64,000 nt of DNA from assembly GCF_006152115.1 (NCBI RefSeq), contig NZ_VDFU01000008.1, positions 124,001 to 188,000 on the forward strand, given 5' to 3'. A model generated the notes under the pieces. It saw only the letters and a list, made by a program, of their open reading frames with translations. It made no database searches and was not told the DNA's origin. How positions within the stretch are numbered: the first letter of the stretch is position 1; each line of letters starts with the position of its first letter. The position numbers and the translations under genes are program-made. Below, in pieces: positions 9,447-18,647 of this stretch. The stretch comes from Rubellimicrobium rubrum. GTDB lineage: Bacteria; Pseudomonadota; Alphaproteobacteria; Rhodobacterales; Rhodobacteraceae.

Positions 9447-10636
9447 CGGCACAAGGCTCCGCGGCCGCGCGCGGTATCGAGATGCAGGTGGTCGTCGTGG
9501 AAGGCGTCCGAGCCCGGCCCCAGCACCGTCGAGAAGTTCTGGCAGGCGGCCTCGCGCATGGCGCGCAGGGCCGGGTCGGGCCAGTCCCGCAGCACCTCGA
9601 TTCTGGATCCGTCGGCAAGGATGGCCGCGCCGATGTCCACCGCGCGGCCCCGGCCATGTTCGGACAAGCGCGCGCCGGCCTGATTGTTGCGAGGGCGGCA
9701 GGAGTAGCTGCCCATCACCTGCAGCCCCACGAGCCCGCCACCACGGCTGCCCACGGCGGGCCGCGCCCCGTCGCGCGTCCATTCGAGCAGCGCCTCGGCG
9801 GTGACGCAGTCCATGGTGGCGGGCTCGGACAGCGCGATGCCATCGACCGAGCGGATCTCGACGGGCTCCTCGATGCCGCAGCCATTCCCTGACCGGATGG
9901 CGGCGGTGACCTCGCCCTGGAGGCCCGGGTTCCCGCAAACCTGCCCCTGGATCAGCGCGGCCTGCCTCCGGGCAGCCTGTTCGACGATGTCCGGGGGACG
10001 CACGGTCGGCAGGCGGACTCGCGCGACCGCCAGACGCGAATACTCCGGCCCGATGGGAAGGATGTCCGGCTGCGTCTCGGGCGCATAGGCCGGAGGGGCA
10101 TCGGGTTCGGGGGGGAGAAGCGGGCGCGGATCCTGCGGAGGCAGCGGCCGGAGACGGGGACGACCCGGCTTGGGGGGCTCGGCCCGACGGGGCTCGGCGT
10201 CCGGACGGGTGGGCGGCGTGCTGCCGTCCCAGCCGTCCAGCATCACCGGCACGGGTGGCGGCTCGGTCATCAGCTCCTCGGCCCGGACGATCCCCATGGA
10301 GCCCTCGAGTTTCGGCTCCGGCGGCTCGGTCTCGATCAGGGGCGGCTGGCGTGGGACCGGAGGAAGGACATCGCGCTGGAGGTCCGGGATGGACCCCCCA
10401 CCGATGGCAGGGCGGCCCAGGCTTGGGGCGGCGTCCTGGGCCGCGGGTTCGTCGCCGGGGCGAACCAGGTCCACCGGCGGGCTGCCCCGGTCGGTACGGG
10501 GTCCGGGGCGAACAGGAGCATTGGACAGGGGGCGCGGTTCGGGCCGGAGCGATCCTTCGGGGGCCTGCTGCGCCACCACTGCCTCGGCCAAGGCGATGAG
10601 CCCCAGCGCCAGGAGCGGCGGCACGAGCCGCCTCAT
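9443..10636 (-). CDS. Extensin-like C-terminal domain protein, exported
   Basis: 397 residues: signal peptide ([19 protein letters not shown]), a proline-rich spacer of about 200 residues, then the extensin-like C domain with QAALIQGQVCGNPGLQGEV, NGCGIEEPVEI, GSYSCRPRNNQAGARLSEHG and DAFHDDHLHLD. The SEHGRGRAVDI and HDDHLHLD parts are close to those of D-Ala-D-Ala/L,D-type zinc peptidases, so a cell-wall role is plausible, although bacterial members are not characterised as far as I know. ATG 10636 overlaps the stop of the upstream TyrA-family gene by four bases (ATGA), so it is translationally coupled to amino-acid biosynthesis genes, an unexpected partner. Confidence 0.82.
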   Translation of the reverse strand: MRRLVPPLLALGLIALAEAVVAQQAPEGSLRPEPRPLSNAPVRPGPRTDRGSPPVDLVRPGDEPAAQDAAPSLGRPAIGGGSIPDLQRDVLPPVPRQPPLIETEPPEPKLEGSMGIVRAEELMTEPPPVPVMLDGWDGSTPPTRPDAEPRRAEPPKPGRPRLRPLPPQDPRPLLPPEPDAPPAYAPETQPDILPIGPEYSRLAVARVRLPTVRPPDIVEQAARRQAALIQGQVCGNPGLQGEVTAAIRSGNGCGIEEPVEIRSVDGIALSEPATMDCVTAEALLEWTRDGARPAVGSRGGGLVGLQVMGSYSCRPRNNQAGARLSEHGRGRAVDIGAAILADGSRIEVLRDWPDPALRAMREAACQNFSTVLGPGSDAFHDDHLHLDTARGRGALCR

Positions 10637-11547
10637 GCGCCGGGGGCCGGCACCCGGCCGAAGTTCGGGGCGGCCGTGTCCTGCCCCGCCTCCACGATCC
10701 CGCGCCGGATCGCGCGGGTCTTGGAGAAGTAGTCGTGCAGGTGCTGGCCGTCGCCCATGCGGATGGCGCGCTGGAGCACGAACAGCTCCTCGGTGAAGCG
10801 TCCCAGGATGTCGAGCGTCGCATCCCTGTTGGTCAGGAACACGTCCCGCCACATGGTCGGATCCGACGCCGCGATGCGGGTGAAGTCCCGGAAGCCCGAG
10901 GCGGAGTACTTGATGACCTCGCTGTTGCTCACCTGCTCCAGATGGTCGGCGACGCCGACCATCGTATAGGCGATCAGGTGCGGCGTGTGGGACACGACCG
11001 CGAGGACGAGGTCATGGTGATCGGGGTCCATCTCGTCCACGTTGGCGCCCATCCCGCGCCAAAGCTGCGCGAGCCGCTCTACCGCCTGCCGGTCCGCCCC
11101 GTCGGGGACAAGGATGCACCAGCGATTGTCGAACAGCGTGGCGAACCCCGAACGTGGGCCGGAGTACTCTGTCCCGGCCAGGGGATGCCCAGGGATGAAG
11201 TGGACGCCATCGGGCACATGAGGGCCGACAGCCCCGATCACCGCGCGCTTGACCGAGCCCACGTCGGTCAGCGTGGCCCCTGGCCGCAGCACAGGGGCGA
11301 TCTCCTCGGCCAGGGCCCCCATCGCACCAACGGGCACGGCCAGCACGACAAGGTCCGCCCCGTCCGCCGCCTCGCGGGCGCTGTCCACGACCCGGTTGCA
11401 AAGCCCGATCCCGCGCGCAACGTCGCGCGTCTCGGCCGTCCGGGCATAGCCCACGATCTCGCGGGCCAGTTGCCCACGCCGCATGGCATGGGCCATGGAC
11501 GAGGCGATCAGCCCCAGGCCGATCAGCGCGACGCGTTCGTAGATCAC
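10633..11547 (-). CDS. tyrA: Prephenate/arogenate dehydrogenase (TyrA family)
   Basis: Converts prephenate (or arogenate) with NAD(P)+ in tyrosine synthesis. The 304-residue protein starts [17 protein letters not shown], a Rossmann dinucleotide site, and contains [21 protein letters not shown] and [12 protein letters not shown], the family's active-site segments. It is a stand-alone dehydrogenase without chorismate mutase or ACT domain. GTG at 11547 overlaps the hisC stop (GTGA), and its own stop overlaps the extensin-like gene, so hisC-tyrA-extensin-like read as one transcript. HisC-type enzymes can also transaminate aromatic precursors, which would explain the pairing. Whether it prefers prephenate or arogenate cannot be read from the sequence. 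Confidence 0.92.
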   Translation of the reverse strand: MIYERVALIGLGLIASSMAHAMRRGQLAREIVGYARTAETRDVARGIGLCNRVVDSAREAADGADLVVLAVPVGAMGALAEEIAPVLRPGATLTDVGSVKRAVIGAVGPHVPDGVHFIPGHPLAGTEYSGPRSGFATLFDNRWCILVPDGADRQAVERLAQLWRGMGANVDEMDPDHHDLVLAVVSHTPHLIAYTMVGVADHLEQVSNSEVIKYSASGFRDFTRIAASDPTMWRDVFLTNRDATLDILGRFTEELFVLQRAIRMGDGQHLHDYFSKTRAIRRGIVEAGQDTAAPNFGRVPAPGA

Positions 11548-12626
11548 CGCAGGCCCTTGAACTGACCGATGGCGTGGGCCACGCGGCGGCACGATGCCTC
11601 GTCCCCCACGGTGATCCGCAGGCAGTGGGGCAGCTTGTAGCCCGCAACCCGACGCACGATGATCCCCGCCCCGCGCAGATGCTCGTCGCAGGAGTCCGCC
11701 TCGGCGGCGTCGGAGAACCGGGCCAGGATGAAGTTGGCGGTGGACACGTCGGAGGGTACGCCCATCTCTGCCAAGGCACGCGCCAGCCAGTCGCGCCAGC
11801 GGGCGTTCTCGCTGCGGCAGCGAGCAACCCAAGCGCGGTCGCGAACGGCAGCCTCGGCGGCCATCAGGGCGGCCGTGGACAGGTTGAAGGGGCCGCGGAC
11901 GCGGTTCAGCACGTCGATGATCGCCTGCGGACCATAGCCCCACCCCACGCGCAGGCCGCCAAGCCCGTAGATCTTGGAGAAGGTCCGCGTCATCACGACG
12001 TTGTCCTGTTCGGCAATGAGCGCGGCCCCGGCGTCGTAGCCTTCGACATACTCGGCATAGGCACCATCCAGCACCAGGATCGCCTGCGGAGGGAGACCCT
12101 CGGCCAGACGCCGCAGCTCGGACGTGCCCACCATGGTCCCGGTCGGGTTGTTGGGGTTGGCCAGGAACACGAGGCGGGTCCGCTCGTTGCAGGCGGTCAG
12201 GATCGCGTCGATGTCGGTGGTCCGCTCCCGCTCCGGCACCTCGACCGGGGTGGCCCCGACCGCGAGGGTCGAGATGCGGTACATGGAGAAGCCGTGCTCC
12301 GTGTGGATCACCTCGTCTCCGGGGCCGGCATAGGCCTGGCACAGGAAGGTGATGATCTCGTCCGAGCCCACGCCGCAGATGATCCGCCGCGGATCGAGGC
12401 CCCATACCTCGCCGATGGCCTGCCGGAGGCTGGCGTGGTCGGTGGAGGGGTAGCGGTGCAGGTCGCGCACGGCGCGCTGGAACGCCTCGCGCGCCGGTTC
12501 GGGCGCGCCGAAGGGGTTCTCGTTGGAGGACAGCTTGAGGACATTGGCCCGGCCCTCCAGATGCGACACGCCCGCCTCGTAAAGGGCGATGTCCATGATG
12601 CCGGGCTGGGGGACGATCCTGGTCAC
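11544..12626 (-). CDS. hisC: Histidinol-phosphate aminotransferase
   Basis: PLP enzyme of 360 residues that transaminates imidazole acetol phosphate in histidine synthesis and, in bacteria with this gene order, often phenylpyruvate-type substrates as well. Visible motifs are [11 protein letters not shown] (31-42), [10 protein letters not shown] (154-163, Asn160), DGAYAEY (187-193) and [13 protein letters not shown] with the PLP lysine K218. Length fits the family. It is the first gene of a coupled set with tyrA and an extensin-like gene. No other his genes adjoin it; hisG, hisZ and hisS are 12 kb away on the same strand. Confidence 0.94.
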   Translation of the reverse strand: MTRIVPQPGIMDIALYEAGVSHLEGRANVLKLSSNENPFGAPEPAREAFQRAVRDLHRYPSTDHASLRQAIGEVWGLDPRRIICGVGSDEIITFLCQAYAGPGDEVIHTEHGFSMYRISTLAVGATPVEVPERERTTDIDAILTACNERTRLVFLANPNNPTGTMVGTSELRRLAEGLPPQAILVLDGAYAEYVEGYDAGAALIAEQDNVVMTRTFSKIYGLGGLRVGWGYGPQAIIDVLNRVRGPFNLSTAALMAAEAAVRDRAWVARCRSENARWRDWLARALAEMGVPSDVSTANFILARFSDAAEADSCDEHLRGAGIIVRRVAGYKLPHCLRITVGDEASCRRVAHAIGQFKGLR

Positions 12627-12682
12627 GTCGGGGGCCTCCTGTCGGGCGCCCTTCTAGCGAGGCGTGACCAGGGATGCCACCG

Positions 12683-13285
12683 TCATTTCACGGCCCTGGC
12701 CACCAGCGCCGACAGCCGTTCGGGACCGTATTCCGGCGGCAGGACATGGGCCGCGCCGTTCTTCACGACGGCCAGGGTCGGAAAGCTGCGAAGCCCGATG
12801 CGCCGCCCCTGTTCCCAGACGGCCTCCCAAAGCTGCGGGTCGTGGATGTCCGGCAGGTCCGGCGGCAACCCGATCGCGGCAAGCAGAGGGGCATAGGTGT
12901 CGGCCCTGTTGAGATCGCGGCCCTCGCCGTGGTGGGCGTCAAGCACGCTGTGGGCGAACTCCACCGCCCGATCGGGTTTCATACCCGCCGCATGGGCGAT
13001 GGCCACCGAAGGGGGGCCGCTGTTCGCATCCACCCCCGGCGTCTCGATGAGACGGAAAAAGGCCTCTGACGGCTCACGGCCCGTGACCGTCCTGAGATGC
13101 CCCGAGGCCTCTCGGATGAAGCTTTCCATCTCCGCATAGGGGCCGACGCGCTCGTCGGATATCAGGCCGGCCATGACCAGGCGGATGGGAAGGTCCGGGT
13201 GATCCGCCGCCACACGGCGCATCGCGGGCACGAGGCCGTAGCACCAACCACACAGCGGGTCGAAGCCGTAGATCAGTTCGGCCAT
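12683..13285 (-). CDS. DsbA-family thioredoxin-fold protein
   Basis: 200-residue protein beginning MAELIYGFDPLCGWCYGLVP, with a CGWC redox pair at 12-15 near the N-terminus and a FPTLAVVKNG segment carrying the usual cis-proline late in the fold. No signal peptide is present, so it is probably cytosolic, unlike classical DsbA. The relatives are the DsbA/FrnE-like proteins, whose substrates are mostly unknown. I set the start at ATG 13285, where the thioredoxin fold begins; upstream codons are not protein-like. It stands alone, upstream of hisC by about 56 bases on the same strand. Confidence 0.85.
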   Translation of the reverse strand: MAELIYGFDPLCGWCYGLVPAMRRVAADHPDLPIRLVMAGLISDERVGPYAEMESFIREASGHLRTVTGREPSEAFFRLIETPGVDANSGPPSVAIAHAAGMKPDRAVEFAHSVLDAHHGEGRDLNRADTYAPLLAAIGLPPDLPDIHDPQLWEAVWEQGRRIGLRSFPTLAVVKNGAAHVLPPEYGPERLSALVARAVK

Positions 13286-13515
13286 GGTCCAGTCCCCCGA
13301 AGAACGTGTTGGGCCCGCGCCCTGCTCCTCGCAGATGGCGGCGCGTGATCCGTCCCGCAAGGGCCCAGGGCGGCGGGCCGGCACCGGTCCTTTTCGCCAC
13401 CCTGTAAGAGCGCGCCCCGCGACCTAGGTGATAGGCGCTGGGGCAACAACTCGGCCGGGCGTCCCAACACGCCGTCCCGGCCCACAGCGCTCCTATGGCG
13501 CACCGGAGGAATTGA

Positions 13516-14694
13516 ATGCCGACGAACTTCTCCTTTTCGGACAACTCGCTGGCCGAGCCGACCTATCTGAGCCGCGGGCTCTTTACGACTGGACCGGGCG
13601 GGGGCGTGGATGACCGCACCTCCTTTTCCGCGGCGGCGTTGAACCAGTCCATCGAGTCCCCTGGCGACGTGGACATCTTTGCCGTGACGCTGGTGGCCGG
13701 GCAGCGCTACACCTTTGACGTGGACGACGGAGCGGGCGACTCGAGCGACATCGACCTCGAACTCGATCTGATCAACAACGAGGGGTTGCGTGTCGCGTCC
13801 AGCGACGACTCCTCGGGAAGCGACGATCCGCGCTTGGTCGTCACGGTAAACACGACGGGCGTCTATTACGTGGCCGTTCATGAGGACGAGAACGACTACG
13901 TCAACGGCGGCTACCGGTTCGTCAATCGGGACGACGACACCGGCGACTACACGCTCAACGTGTCCACCCCCAGCCTTCCCCGCCTGACCGCCCTGACCGA
14001 TGGCGCCAACAGCAGGAGCTATGGGGATACCGCACAGCGCGTGCTCGCGCTTGGCGGAAACGACATCCTCAACATGAACGGGGGCAATGACATCGCCTTG
14101 GGCGGTGCGGGCAATGACATCCTGCGGGGCGGCATCGGCAGCGACGAACTGGTTGGCGGCGATGGCACGGACCGGCTAGAAGGCCAGAGCGGCTCCGATG
14201 CGCTGGTTGGCGGCAGCGCACGGGACTTCCTGTATGGCGGCAGCAGCGGCGACGACCTGCTTGGCGGCACGGGCGGCGACCTCCTCCTGGGCGAGACCGG
14301 CAACGACGACATCGACGGCAACTCGGGCAACGACCAGCTTTACGGCGGCGACGGGGCCGACTTCGTGCGCGGCGGGACCGGGGTCGATGTGCTTTATGGC
14401 GGCGCAGGGGCGGATACCTTCCACTTCCTGGCCAACGAAGCCCCGGCCAGCAGCCGCTCGATCGAGGACCGGATCGAGGACTTCCAGGAGCAGGACACCA
14501 TCGACCTGAGCGACCTGCTGCTGGGTGAGTTGTCGTTCGGTGGCACGGGCCGCAACTCGGTCCGCGTCGTGGAACTGACCAATGGGTACTACGACGTCCG
14601 GGTGAACCTCGATTTCGACTCCGCGAGCGAGTTCGAGATCCTGGTCGACTCGATCGGCAACTTCCGCCCCAGCCGGGACGACTTCATCCTCTGA
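13516..14694 (+). CDS. Secreted RTX protein: PPC-like domain plus calcium-binding nonapeptide repeats
   Basis: 392 residues without an N-terminal signal peptide. Residues about 40-150 look like a bacterial pre-peptidase C-terminal (PPC) domain (SPGDVDIFAVTLVAGQRYTF, then GVYYVAVHED). From about 175 to 305 there are many GGxGxDxLxGG-type RTX repeats (GGNDILNMNGGNDIALGG, GGAGADTFHF), which bind calcium. The C-terminal part (DFQEQDTIDLSDLL, EFEILVDSI) is the type I secretion signal region typical of these proteins. No protease or other catalytic domain is present, so it may be an adhesin, surface layer or matrix protein. A GGAGGAATTGA ribosome-binding region precedes ATG 13516. No type I secretion genes are in the window, so export must use a system encoded elsewhere. 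Confidence 0.88.
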   Translation: MPTNFSFSDNSLAEPTYLSRGLFTTGPGGGVDDRTSFSAAALNQSIESPGDVDIFAVTLVAGQRYTFDVDDGAGDSSDIDLELDLINNEGLRVASSDDSSGSDDPRLVVTVNTTGVYYVAVHEDENDYVNGGYRFVNRDDDTGDYTLNVSTPSLPRLTALTDGANSRSYGDTAQRVLALGGNDILNMNGGNDIALGGAGNDILRGGIGSDELVGGDGTDRLEGQSGSDALVGGSARDFLYGGSSGDDLLGGTGGDLLLGETGNDDIDGNSGNDQLYGGDGADFVRGGTGVDVLYGGAGADTFHFLANEAPASSRSIEDRIEDFQEQDTIDLSDLLLGELSFGGTGRNSVRVVELTNGYYDVRVNLDFDSASEFEILVDSIGNFRPSRDDFIL

Positions 14695-14706
14695 TCCTGC
14701 CAGAGC

Positions 14707-14732
14707 GGGCGTCCGGATCTGTCCGGGCGCCC
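14707..14732. terminator. Hairpin after the RTX gene
   Basis: An 11-bp inverted repeat, gggcgtccgga (14707-14717) and tccgggcgccc (14722-14732), with one T-G wobble and a 4-base loop, starts 12 bases after the stop. It lacks a T-run, so it may act as a weak terminator or an mRNA 3' stabiliser. Confidence 0.45.
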
Positions 14733-14758
14733 GGTCCTACCCTGTCCGGGACGGGCCC

Positions 14759-15028
14759 ATGGACGACACTCTTCTCCGGCAGGCGATCCGGGATCGCCGC
14801 GTGATCGAGTTCCGATACCACGGCGAACATCGGACCGTCGAACCCTACCGGCTGGGCCTGGATGGCGGGCGGCTGCGGCTCATGGGCTGGCAGGCCCGCA
14901 AGGGCTGGCGCAGCTTCTACGCGCACGAGATGCTGGACCTCGAACTGACCGAGCGCACATTCCTCGACCCGCGCGAGGGCTACACGCGCGGCGATCCCCG
15001 CATGGACCGCATCTTGGCCGAGGTCTAG
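14759..15028 (+). CDS. Small stand-alone WYL-like domain protein
   Basis: 89 residues: an N-terminal helix (DDTLLRQAIRDRRVIEFRYHG), HRTVEPYRLGLDGGRLRLMGWQ and RSFYAHEMLDLELTERTF. This is the pattern of a WYL domain, a ligand- or nucleotide-sensing fold usually attached to a helix-turn-helix regulator. Here no DNA-binding domain is encoded, so it could be a free sensor, a modulator of another protein, or a remnant. The start ATG 14759 sits in a short gap after the RTX gene. It faces the homospermidine synthase gene tail to tail, overlapping it by four bases. Confidence 0.7.
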   Translation: MDDTLLRQAIRDRRVIEFRYHGEHRTVEPYRLGLDGGRLRLMGWQARKGWRSFYAHEMLDLELTERTFLDPREGYTRGDPRMDRILAEV

Positions 15029-16473
15029 GTCGCCAGCACGTTCAGGAAGGCCCAGGGCTCCTTGTCGTCATGCTCCTCGGGGAACAGGTCCCACCGGGTC
15101 GCGAGCGGGGTCCAGTCGGTGTAATGCGCTTCGACCGGCCCCAAGTAGGGGCGCTGGATCTCCAGGCACCGGGCGTGGTCCATCTCGTCGGTTTCGACGA
15201 TTCCGGCCTCTGGGTTCTCCAACGCCCAGACCATGCCTGCGATGATGGCCGAGGACACCTGCAGCCCCGTCGCGTTCTGCAGGGGTGCCAGCCGCCTCGC
15301 TTCGTCGTTGGACAGGCGCGAGCCGTACCAGAGCGCGTTCTTCTCGTGGCCGAACAGGAGAACCCCCAGCTCGTCCCCGCCTTCGGTGATCTCGTCGGCG
15401 GTGAGGATCTCGAGCCGATCCTGCTTGCGGCCTCCGCCGAACAGCTCGTGCAGGGACAGGATGGCCTCGTCGCAGGGGTGGTAGGCGTAGTGGCAGGTCG
15501 GGCGGAACGTAGGGGAGGCGGCGTCGCCGACCGTGTAGTAGTCGCTGATCGAGATGGCTTCGTTGTGGGTCACGAGGAAGCCGAACTGCGGCCCCGGCGT
15601 CGGGCACCAGCTATGGACTCGGGTGATCGCGCCGGGCCGCTCCAGCCAGATCGCGGAGCGGCAGCCCGTCTCGAAGCGATGGCCGTTCTCGGGGAACCAG
15701 GGCTCGAAGGTGCCCCAGCCCAGTTCGGCCGGCTGGAACCCTTCGGCGATGAAGCCCTCGACGGACCAGGTGTTGACGAACGTTCCGCGCGGCTTGGGAC
15801 GGGCGCGGGCCTGGGTGTCCCGCTCGGCGATGTGGAGACCCTTGACCCCCAGTGACTGCATGAGCCGCGCCCAGCCCTCGCGGGTGGTCGGCGCCGTGAC
15901 CGCGCGGCCGGTGTCGGCGGCAAGCCGCAGCAGCGCATCCTTGACGAACCAGGACACCATGCCGGGGTTGGCGCCGCAGCAGCTGACCGCCGTGGTGCCG
16001 CCGGGGTTGCGCGCCGCCTCGTCCCGCACGGCCTGGCGCAGCGCGTAATTGGTGCGCGCGGCGTTGTCCTCGGTCTCGAAGTAGAAGCCGGACCACGGCT
16101 CCACCACCGTATCGATGTACAGGACGCCGATCTCGCGGCAGAACTTCATGACGTCGAGAGAGGACACGTCCACAGACACGTTCACGCAGAAGCCGGGCCC
16201 GCCCGCGAACAGATCGCCCAGCACCTCCCGGTAGTTGTCGCGGGTCAGCCCAAGGCTGAGATGCCGGATGCGGTGCTGCTTGAGCCAGATGGCCATGTCC
16301 GGATCGGGATCGATCACGGTGAGCCGGCTGGCGTCGTAGTCGAAGTGCCGCTCGATCAAGGGCAGGACGCCCATGCCGATGGAGCCGAAGCCGATGATGA
16401 CCACGGCGCCGTCGATGCGGCCGTGGACGGGATAGCTGGGCGTCGTGCGCCCGCGAGGAGCCGTTTGAACCAT
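15025..16473 (-). CDS. hss: Homospermidine synthase
   Basis: NAD+-dependent enzyme of 482 residues that makes the polyamine homospermidine from putrescine, with spermidine or a second putrescine as aminobutyl donor. The N-terminus has GAVVIIGFGSIGMGVLPLIE, a Rossmann site, followed by TVIDPDPDM, VNVSVDVSSLDVMKFC and YIDTVVEPWSGFY, and the centre has AVSCCGANPGMVSWFVKDAL, all typical of bacterial homospermidine synthases in the saccharopine dehydrogenase-like superfamily. Length fits (about 470-480). It appears to be a single gene, downstream of the rpsD terminator on the same strand. It links with the polyamine catabolic genes at 51-58 kb of this window. Confidence 0.93.
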   Translation of the reverse strand: MVQTAPRGRTTPSYPVHGRIDGAVVIIGFGSIGMGVLPLIERHFDYDASRLTVIDPDPDMAIWLKQHRIRHLSLGLTRDNYREVLGDLFAGGPGFCVNVSVDVSSLDVMKFCREIGVLYIDTVVEPWSGFYFETEDNAARTNYALRQAVRDEAARNPGGTTAVSCCGANPGMVSWFVKDALLRLAADTGRAVTAPTTREGWARLMQSLGVKGLHIAERDTQARARPKPRGTFVNTWSVEGFIAEGFQPAELGWGTFEPWFPENGHRFETGCRSAIWLERPGAITRVHSWCPTPGPQFGFLVTHNEAISISDYYTVGDAASPTFRPTCHYAYHPCDEAILSLHELFGGGRKQDRLEILTADEITEGGDELGVLLFGHEKNALWYGSRLSNDEARRLAPLQNATGLQVSSAIIAGMVWALENPEAGIVETDEMDHARCLEIQRPYLGPVEAHYTDWTPLATRWDLFPEEHDDKEPWAFLNVLAT

Positions 16474-16514
16474 GATGCCGCCCCTATGCCTTGGGACGAG
16501 GGGTTCGGCAATGC

Positions 16515-16545
16515 AAAGACCCGCCGCGAGGGATCGCGACGGGTC
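16515..16545 (-). terminator. Terminator after rpsD
   Basis: On the minus strand a hairpin with arms at 16518-16528 and 16535-16545 (GACCCGTCGCG paired with CGCGGCGGGTC, one mismatch) is followed by TTT. It separates rpsD from the homospermidine synthase gene. Confidence 0.65.
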
Positions 16546-16571
16546 TGAAGCCTTGGCCAGAAAGGCTGGTG

Positions 16572-17195
16572 TCAGCCGTTCTTGGCGTAGAACTCGACCA
16601 CGAGGTTCGGCTGCATGATGACCGGATAAGGCACATCGGACAGGCCGGGCTGGCGCACGAAGGTGGCGGTCAGCTTGTTGTGGTCCACTTCCAGGTAGTC
16701 GGGCACGTCACGCTCGGTCAGGGCGATGGCTTCCTGGATCAGGCCCATCTGCTTGGACTTGGCGCGGACCTCGATGACGTCGCCTTCCTTCACGCGGTAG
16801 GAGGGGATGTTCACCGACTTGCCGTTCACGAGGACGTGGGCGTGGTTCACGAACTGCCGGGCAGCCCAGATGGTCGGCACGAACTTGGCGCGGTACACCA
16901 CGGCGTCGAGGCGACGCTCGAGGAAGCCCACGAGGTTCTCGCCGGTGTCACCGGTGACGCGGGCGGCGTCGGTGTAGATGCGCTTGAACTGCTTCTCGGT
17001 CAGGTCGCCGTAGTAGCCCTTGAGCTTCTGCTTGGCGCGCAGCTGGGTGCCGAAGTCCGACAGCTTGTTCTTGCGACGCTGGCCGTGCTGGCCGGGGCCG
17101 TATTCACGCTTGTTGACCGGCGACTTGGCGCGTCCGAAGACGTTCTCGCCCATGCGGCGGTCGAGCTTGTATTTGGCAGCGGTGCGTTTGGTCAC
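16572..17195 (-). CDS. rpsD: 30S ribosomal protein S4
   Basis: Primary 16S rRNA-binding protein of the 30S body. The 207-residue protein reads [20 protein letters not shown] at the start and has the S4 RNA-binding domain ([20 protein letters not shown], then [20 protein letters not shown]). The start is GTG 17195 preceded by AAGGAG; upstream frame extension to 17417 is antisense to the next gene's promoter area and not real. As in many alphaproteobacteria it is a lone gene outside the ribosomal operons. Confidence 0.97.
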   Translation of the reverse strand: MTKRTAAKYKLDRRMGENVFGRAKSPVNKREYGPGQHGQRRKNKLSDFGTQLRAKQKLKGYYGDLTEKQFKRIYTDAARVTGDTGENLVGFLERRLDAVVYRAKFVPTIWAARQFVNHAHVLVNGKSVNIPSYRVKEGDVIEVRAKSKQMGLIQEAIALTERDVPDYLEVDHNKLTATFVRQPGLSDVPYPVIMQPNLVVEFYAKNG

Positions 17196-17358
17196 CCCTG
17201 ATCTCCTTCGATGGGCCCATGGCGGGCAGGTTGAAGGGCGTTGTCCTTTCCCCGAAGGGCGACAGGCATCCCCTTGCGGGGGCCGCCAACACCAGGCGCG
17301 CCTCATGACCTCTCGGAGAGGGGTTGTCAACCCTGGCGGCAGGGCCAAGAGTGGCGCC

Positions 17359-18165
17359 ATGCACAAACAGTTCCTGGCCATCCGCTGGGGCCGGAAATAC
17401 GGGCCCGAGTACCTCAACCGCCTCTACGGCATGGTCGCGCGCCATACCACGCCGCCCTTCGACTTCTGGTGCCTGACAGACGACCCGGTTGGCACCAGGC
17501 CCGAGGTGAAGTGCCTCCCCCTGCCCGATCTCGGCTGCGAGCCACCCAAGAACACCCTGGGCAAATGGGGCAAGTCGCGGCTCTGGCGTCCCGACTTGGG
17601 CGGCCCCACGGGCCCCGTGCTGTTCCTGGACCTCGACGTGGTGGTGACCGGCTCCATGGACGGCTTCTTCGAGGTAGGCTCGCCCGACGACGTCATCCTG
17701 GCGCGCAGTCCCACAAATCCCTTCGAGAAGCTGGGCCAGACGTCGATCTACCGTTATCCGGTGGGCAAGCTCGCCCCCTTGCGCGAGATGTTCCTCGCGG
17801 ACCCCCAGGGCATCGCGGACCGTTACCGCTTCGAGCAGCGCTTCGTCAGCCGCCATGCACCGGGCGGCATCAGCTTCTGGCCCAAGGGCTGGGTTGCGCA
17901 CTACAAGCGGCATTGCATCCCGACATTTCCGATGAACTACATCCGGACGCCGCATCTGCCCAAGGAGACCCGCGTGGTCATCTTTCCCGGCCCCCTCAAC
18001 CCCCCTGACGCCATCGCCGGGCGCTACCGGGACACCGTGCCGGAGCGCCCTCCGCTCGATCATATCGCGGCCGGGTTCAGGGGTGAGCGGCGCGAAGGGC
18101 TGCTCAGCCATTTGCGCCACTATACGCTGCCGGCGCCCTGGGTTGCGGAGCACTGGCGCGAATGA
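17359..18165 (+). CDS. Glycosyltransferase-like protein
   Basis: 268 residues, opening [20 protein letters not shown]. The segment [18 protein letters not shown] carries a DxD-type acidic motif (DLD) placed as in GT8/GT-A nucleotide-sugar transferases, and [11 protein letters not shown] earlier is the usual pattern for proteins of this kind. The C-terminal half has [20 protein letters not shown] and a His/Trp-rich end. The sugar and acceptor are unknown. The ribosome-binding site before ATG 17359 is weak (AAGAG). Its stop overlaps the next gene by four bases (ATGA), so it is coupled to the DMT transporter pair, which may be chance packing. Confidence 0.7.
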   Translation: MHKQFLAIRWGRKYGPEYLNRLYGMVARHTTPPFDFWCLTDDPVGTRPEVKCLPLPDLGCEPPKNTLGKWGKSRLWRPDLGGPTGPVLFLDLDVVVTGSMDGFFEVGSPDDVILARSPTNPFEKLGQTSIYRYPVGKLAPLREMFLADPQGIADRYRFEQRFVSRHAPGGISFWPKGWVAHYKRHCIPTFPMNYIRTPHLPKETRVVIFPGPLNPPDAIAGRYRDTVPERPPLDHIAAGFRGERREGLLSHLRHYTLPAPWVAEHWRE

Positions 18166-18647
18166 CGGCCGGACCTGATCCAGCCGCCGCAACGCGTCCG
18201 CGCGTCCTTCATGTCTTGGCAGCGTTGGGAACGGGCGGGCTGCTGTCGCTCATGGTGCTGTGCAACTCCACCATCACGGCCCATGCGAACGCGCTCTGGG
18301 GGTCTCTGGTCCCGCATGCGACCGGCACCCTGGCCGCGGCCCTGGCTTTGGCGCTGCTGGTCCGCCGATCCCATGGCGAACGGACCGGCAGCGCTCCCGC
18401 TTGGGCCTATCTCGGCGGGCTTCTGGGGGCGCTGACGGTGATGCTGTCCTCGGTCGCGGCAAACACGGCGCTGGCGCTGTCGGGAACGCTGGCGCTGGGG
18501 CTTCTTGGTCAGGCGGGGTTCGGGCTCGCGGCGGACCGATGGGGACTGCTGGGGCTACCACGGCGCCGGGCGACAGGTCGGGACCTTCTGGCGCTGGGCC
18601 TGATCCTGGGGGGCAGCGCCATCCTGATCTTTGGGGCGCCCGCGTGA
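18162..18647 (+). CDS. YdcZ-type (DUF606) half-size DMT transporter, first of a pair
   Basis: 161-residue, very hydrophobic protein with about five predicted membrane helices (for example VLAALGTGGLLSLMVLCNST, LGGLLGALTVMLSSVAANTA). It matches the DUF606/YdcZ members of the drug/metabolite transporter superfamily, which are half the size of EamA proteins and often encoded in pairs that would form a heterodimer. Substrate unknown. It overlaps the glycosyltransferase-like gene by four bases and the second half-transporter by four bases (GTGA). Confidence 0.75.
   Translation: MTAGPDPAAATRPRVLHVLAALGTGGLLSLMVLCNSTITAHANALWGSLVPHATGTLAAALALALLVRRSHGERTGSAPAWAYLGGLLGALTVMLSSVAANTALALSGTLALGLLGQAGFGLAADRWGLLGLPRRRATGRDLLALGLILGGSAILIFGAPA

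Noticed and set aside
14707-14732. Intrinsic terminator with full features
   Set aside because: The hairpin is good but no T-run follows, so it is listed only as a weak candidate.
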